NCBI RefSeq assembly: GCF_047228935.1
Contig: NZ_JBFEGG010000001.1
Location: 124,001-188,000, forward strand
Direction of reading: 5' to 3'
Origin: Ornithinibacillus sp047228935
GTDB lineage: Bacteria > Bacillota > Bacilli > Bacillales > Amphibacillaceae
DNA length: 64,000 nt
Both the position numbers and the translations under genes were made by a program. Below are positions 60,963 through 64,000 of this stretch, one piece after another; the first letter of the stretch is position 1, and each line of letters starts with the position of its first letter. The notes below the pieces were generated by a model. It did not search any database, had not been told where the DNA came from, and saw only the letters and a program-made list of their open reading frames with translations.

Positions 60963-61577
60963 TTTTTTAGCTTGGAAATGGGAACGAAAAGTTTGTTGCA
61001 GCGGATGATCTCCTGCCAAGGGATGATTAATGGCCAAAAGTGGAGGAGTATGACATTCTCTGAAGAAGATTACGAGAGAGCTCTATGTGCGATTGGTGAA
61101 ATATCTAAATGGCATTTGGAGATTCGCGCTCAAAAACGTACCGTTACGGAAATCCGCTACGCGATACGAAAGGCAGTAAATGACAATCCGGATAGTAAGC
61201 ATCTTGTCGTTATTGATTGTTTACAGCTTATATCGCCTGTAGTGAGGCGAGGACGTCGTGATTTAGAAGTTGGAGAGATTACGAGAGAATTAAAGCTACT
61301 CGCAATGGATCTGGATATTCCGATTGTATTATTATCTCAATTATCGAGAGGGATGGAGTCCAGATAGGATAAGCGGCCGATGATGTCAGACCTAAGGGAA
61401 TCTGGCAATATTGAACAGGATGCAGATTTGATTGCTTTCTTGTATCGGGATAATTATTATAACCGAAAGTCGGAGGAGGGGGACAAGCTTGAGGTGATAA
61501 TTGGTAAGCAGCGAAATGGTCCAACTGGGACGGTGGAGATGTTGTATCAGCGGGAATATGGTCGGTTTGTCGGGTAA
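60963..61577 (+). pseudogene. dnaB: dnaB-like replicative helicase remnant (C-terminal half, in-frame stop)
   Basis: The frame from 60963 matches the C-terminal half of DnaB: FSLEMGTKSLLQRM, HLVVIDCLQLI (Walker B), LLSQLSRGMESR and then DKRPMMSDLRES and DLIAFLYRDNYY. The N-terminal domain, linker and Walker A are missing, no ribosome binding site precedes it, and an amber codon (TAG at 61365-61367) replaces the glutamine expected between MESR and DKRP. The reading frame is otherwise continuous to 61577. It is a decayed copy or mobile-element fragment next to the candidate defence operon. Confidence 0.85.
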
Positions 61578-61661
61578 GTTATGGCAAGTTTTTTATTGAT
61601 GTCTTGTTTGGTCTAAGCAAAATTATATAAAAGGAAATGGCTTGGCCAGCATATAAAAGTC

Positions 61662-61699
61662 GAACCCAAAAAACAATTATACAATTGTTTTTTAGGTTC
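61662..61699. terminator. Terminator after the Arr gene
   Basis: GAACC-C-AAAAAACAATT pairs with AATTGTTTTTT-A-GGTTC over a 4-base loop. It can act in both directions. Confidence 0.7.
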
Positions 61700-61723
61700 T
61701 TAAATCATTACGCTATAGATTAA

Positions 61724-62140
61724 TTAATCATATATGACATCCTTACCTTGTTCACGTAACTGTTTTAACGATGTTTGCATTTGATTTATCTCTTCATCCG
61801 TATGTCTTTCCCAAGAACCTAATTCCGCCACAATTTTCAAAGGAGATTTAGATCTGTAAGATCGTGTTGGGTTCCCTGGAAATCTTTTGTCTGTCACGTT
61901 TGGATCGTTTTCGAAATCACCTAATGGTTCCACAATATAGATTCTTTCCTTTGACTGAGATCTTGCTAATTCAGCACCCCATTTAGCAGCATTTAATGTT
62001 GCTGTAAAATAGATATAGTTCGATTTCTTATCTTGATAATTGGATAGGTGTTGAGGTTCTAATAAATCTCCAATTTTTAGTTCTGCTTTCGTACCGTGGA
62101 AAAAAGGTCCAGGATCTAAAACATCTTTTTTGTCATTCAT
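61724..62140 (-). CDS. arr: Rifamycin ADP-ribosyltransferase (Arr)
   Basis: A 138-residue enzyme with the full Arr signature: GPFFHGTKAEL near the start, YIYFTATLNAAKWGAELA near 44, IYIVEPLGDFENDPNVTDKRFPGNPTRSYRS (quoted in two parts here: IYIVEPLGDFENDP and VTDKRFPGNPTRSYRS) and the closing GSWERHTDEEI. Arr uses NAD+ to ADP-ribosylate the ansa-chain hydroxyl of rifamycins, inactivating them. The length is normal. I chose the ATG at 62140 with AGAGGTG upstream. It is a single gene at the right edge of the accessory region. Confidence 0.92.
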   Translation of the reverse strand: MNDKKDVLDPGPFFHGTKAELKIGDLLEPQHLSNYQDKKSNYIYFTATLNAAKWGAELARSQSKERIYIVEPLGDFENDPNVTDKRFPGNPTRSYRSKSPLKIVAELGSWERHTDEEINQMQTSLKQLREQGKDVIYD

Positions 62141-62292
62141 ATGCATACACCTCTTCTATTTAGATTTGTGTATAACAGTATATTATAGGAACTACCAAAA
62201 GAGTAGTCTATAAATGTATGATAAATCGTAGTATAATGTAAGTAGGGAGGGTATATGGAACGAAGATTACCTGTGACTATTGATTAACCTTA

Positions 62293-64000
62293 TCACTCCA
62301 CTACTCTATAATGCTGCCACTCCCAAGGTAATAACCCCTGATATTTCCTCTCCAAAAACCGATCATCCACCAACGCAATCACCCCAGTGTCAGAATCCGA
62401 ACGAATCAGTCGCCCTCCAGCTTGCAGTACTTTATTCATTCCAGGATAAACATACGCATAATCAAAGCCGTTCCTTCCAACCGATTGGAAATAGTCGTTC
62501 ATAATATTCCGCTCCAAACCAATCTGTGGCATGCCAACCCCTACTACGATAACACCCTGCAACCTGTCACCTTTTAAGTCCACACCCTCAGAAAAAATCC
62601 CACCAAGTACAGCAAAACCTACCAATCTATCGGAACGTTCTGACTCAAACGCAGCTAAAAAATCTTCCCGTTCTACTTCCGACATCCCTACATCTTGCAT
62701 AATCGTACTCATGTCTGGATAATATTCGGTAAATAGCTCATACGCATTTCGCATATATTGATAGGAAGGGAAGAAGATGAAGAAATTTCCAACCTTCCTG
62801 TCCAACACATCCTTGAAAAAGTGTACCATTGGCTCCAATGTCTTTACTCTATCCCGATACCTCGTCGATAACGGTTGGATGATGACCTCGGCATTTTCTC
62901 TTGCAAAAGGTGATGGAATGGAGATAACATAATCATCAGCTTGTCCGCCAAGTAGGTCTTTATAATAATCAGCAGGTGTTAACGTTGCGGAAAAGAACAC
63001 TCTTGCCCGAAATCCTTTTCCCATCTTAAGAATTTGCTCGGATGGGTCAAGGCAAAATAACTTCAGCTTCACCTCACTCTTATGAACCTCAACATACGTG
63101 ACAAACTGTTCATTGAATAGCTTAGCGATCTTCACAAAGGTTTGAGCGGCAAAATACGTATCTAGTAACAAATCATGATCATTCCGTACTAGCTCAATCT
63201 CTGCCTCCATGATGAATGTTTCTAGTAATTCTACTAGTTCTTCATCTAGTTCCTTACTTATATACTCCTCAGACTTCTTAATCTGTAATAAGTGTTCATT
63301 AACTGCTTTAGCAGCTTTAGCTGTAGCACTATTATTAAACTCTCTCTTCAGCTGTAAAAAGCTAGATTTATAAATTTCAGCAGAGTACATTTCTCTAGCA
63401 CGATCTACTAAGTTATGTGCCTCATCTACTAGTATGGCAGTTTTCTTTTTCTGATCCTCTATTAAACGTTTCAATGATACTCTAGGATCAAAAATATAAT
63501 TGTAGTCACAAATGACTGCATCCACGGCATAAGCAAGTTCAATGGAAAACTCAAAAGGACAAACCCGATGCTTTCTGGCGTACACCTCGACAATGCCTCG
63601 ATTCATCATTTTTTCATTTTCCAAGATGTCAATAATCGCACCGTTAATTCGGTCATAGAAACCATTTGCAAATGGACAATCTACACTAGTACAAATCGTT
63701 TTCTCTTGAAAGCAAATTTTATCTTTAGCAGTTATCGTCAGAACATGCATATCTAAGCCGTTTTCAATCAAAAGTCGAAATGCTTCTTCGGCAGCTGTTC
63801 GGGTAATCGTTTTTGCTGTTAAATAAAACATCTTCTCCAGTTTTCCTTCACCGATTGCTTTAACAGTTGGGAAGATAGTCGATATCGTTTTACCAATTCC
63901 AGTAGATGCCCTAGCGAATAATGTCTTTTTATCAGCAATGGATTTATATACTGCACCAGCCAATTTTCGTTGACCTTCACGATAGGTATCAAATGGAAAT
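62293..64000 (-). CDS. DinG/XPD-like ATP-dependent DNA helicase (N-terminus beyond the window)
   Basis: The frame is open through the right edge; visible upstream residues (FPFDTYREGQRKLAG) show that the gene continues. Within the window: Walker A RASTGIGKT, an Fe-S-type cysteine cluster (ICFQEKTIC, DCPFANGF, RVCPF), the DEAH box (LVDEAHN) and C-terminal motifs (FFSATLTPADYY, FFPSYQYM, QSVGRNGFDYAYVYPGM, QAGGRLIRS). This is the Rad3/XPD/DinG class of 5-prime to 3-prime helicases, with repair roles. The C-terminal end is complete. Confidence 0.87.
   Translation of the reverse strand, partial: FPFDTYREGQRKLAGAVYKSIADKKTLFARASTGIGKTISTIFPTVKAIGEGKLEKMFYLTAKTITRTAAEEAFRLLIENGLDMHVLTITAKDKICFQEKTICTSVDCPFANGFYDRINGAIIDILENEKMMNRGIVEVYARKHRVCPFEFSIELAYAVDAVICDYNYIFDPRVSLKRLIEDQKKKTAILVDEAHNLVDRAREMYSAEIYKSSFLQLKREFNNSATAKAAKAVNEHLLQIKKSEEYISKELDEELVELLETFIMEAEIELVRNDHDLLLDTYFAAQTFVKIAKLFNEQFVTYVEVHKSEVKLKLFCLDPSEQILKMGKGFRARVFFSATLTPADYYKDLLGGQADDYVISIPSPFARENAEVIIQPLSTRYRDRVKTLEPMVHFFKDVLDRKVGNFFIFFPSYQYMRNAYELFTEYYPDMSTIMQDVGMSEVEREDFLAAFESERSDRLVGFAVLGGIFSEGVDLKGDRLQGVIVVGVGMPQIGLERNIMNDYFQSVGRNGFDYAYVYPGMNKVLQAGGRLIRSDSDTGVIALVDDRFLERKYQGLLPWEWQHYRVVE

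Noticed and set aside
1..64000. tRNA, rRNA, CRISPR array, complete insertion sequence or prophage
   Set aside because: No tRNA-like cloverleaf, rRNA core sequence, regularly spaced 30-bp repeats or transposase/integrase frame was seen on either strand.

Overview
The window is low-GC Firmicutes DNA, almost certainly from a Bacillaceae member. The support is direct: AAGGAGG-type ribosome binding sites, two S-box (SAM-I) riboswitches, a LicT-type antiterminator with its RNA target, CcpA cre-like boxes, and families typical of Bacillus, Oceanobacillus or Virgibacillus relatives (YczE, YitT, DUF485 plus ActP-type symporter, LytS/LytR, DfsB). I cannot name the genus. No rRNA, tRNA, CRISPR array or complete insertion sequence was seen.

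Layout. 1-5.7 kb: small housekeeping and accessory genes (SPL-like radical SAM protein, YbdG-type MscS channel, CPBP protease divergent from a MerR regulator, YczE membrane protein). 5.7-15 kb, mostly minus strand: an MHYT-like/PAS/GGDEF/EAL protein, an ABC exporter pair, an aldo/keto reductase, a membrane protein built on an internal duplication, and a CoA-transferase with a cre-like box. 15-20.6 kb: a run of small plus-strand genes (DoxX, Nudix, DfsB, GNAT), a peptidase remnant, and a TetR/VOC pair with two matching operators. 20.8-27.8 kb: two DUF485/sodium-solute symporter pairs flanking a LytS/LytR two-component system. The second pair has an array of LytTR-like boxes at an exact 21-bp pitch and a cre box over its promoter. 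28.4-35.4 kb: a beta-glucoside module (licT, cre, promoter, RAT/terminator, bglP, two 6-phospho-beta-glucosidases, HAD phosphatase). 35.6-39.3 kb: lipoprotein, Na+/H+ antiporter with an RCK-like tail, YitT protein. 39.4-42.5 kb: two divergent S-box riboswitches driving an FMN reductase on one side and a flavin monooxygenase plus ATP-grasp ligase on the other. 42.5-51.6 kb: an intergenic repeat element, SDR/TetR, a second GGDEF/EAL protein, a hydrolase, a chemoreceptor, a cytosolic BtuF-like protein and a VOC protein.

51.7-62.1 kb looks like an accessory island. It holds a Dam-type adenine methylase facing a five-gene, overlapping minus-strand operon. The operon encodes a 1059-residue protein with alpha-CTD-like repeats and a sigma-70 region-4-like HTH, a PLD/SF2 helicase fusion, a 58-residue protein, a DndD-like SMC ATPase and a protein resembling a Dnd-associated family. 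No phosphorothioation-synthesis gene (dndA/B/C/E) is present in the window, so I read it as a candidate Dnd-related but sulfur-independent, or orphan, defence system. It is the best candidate for an undescribed system here. The island is bounded by a dnaB remnant with an in-frame amber codon, then an Arr-type rifamycin ADP-ribosyltransferase and a DinG/XPD-like helicase that runs off the right edge.

How parts work together: the acetate-related genes (CoA-transferase, ActP-like symporters, LytS/LytR) appear tied to carbon catabolite control; the beta-glucoside genes follow classic CcpA plus antitermination logic; and the riboswitch pair links a flavin reductase/monooxygenase couple to methionine (SAM) shortage, pointing to scavenging of an organosulfur compound.
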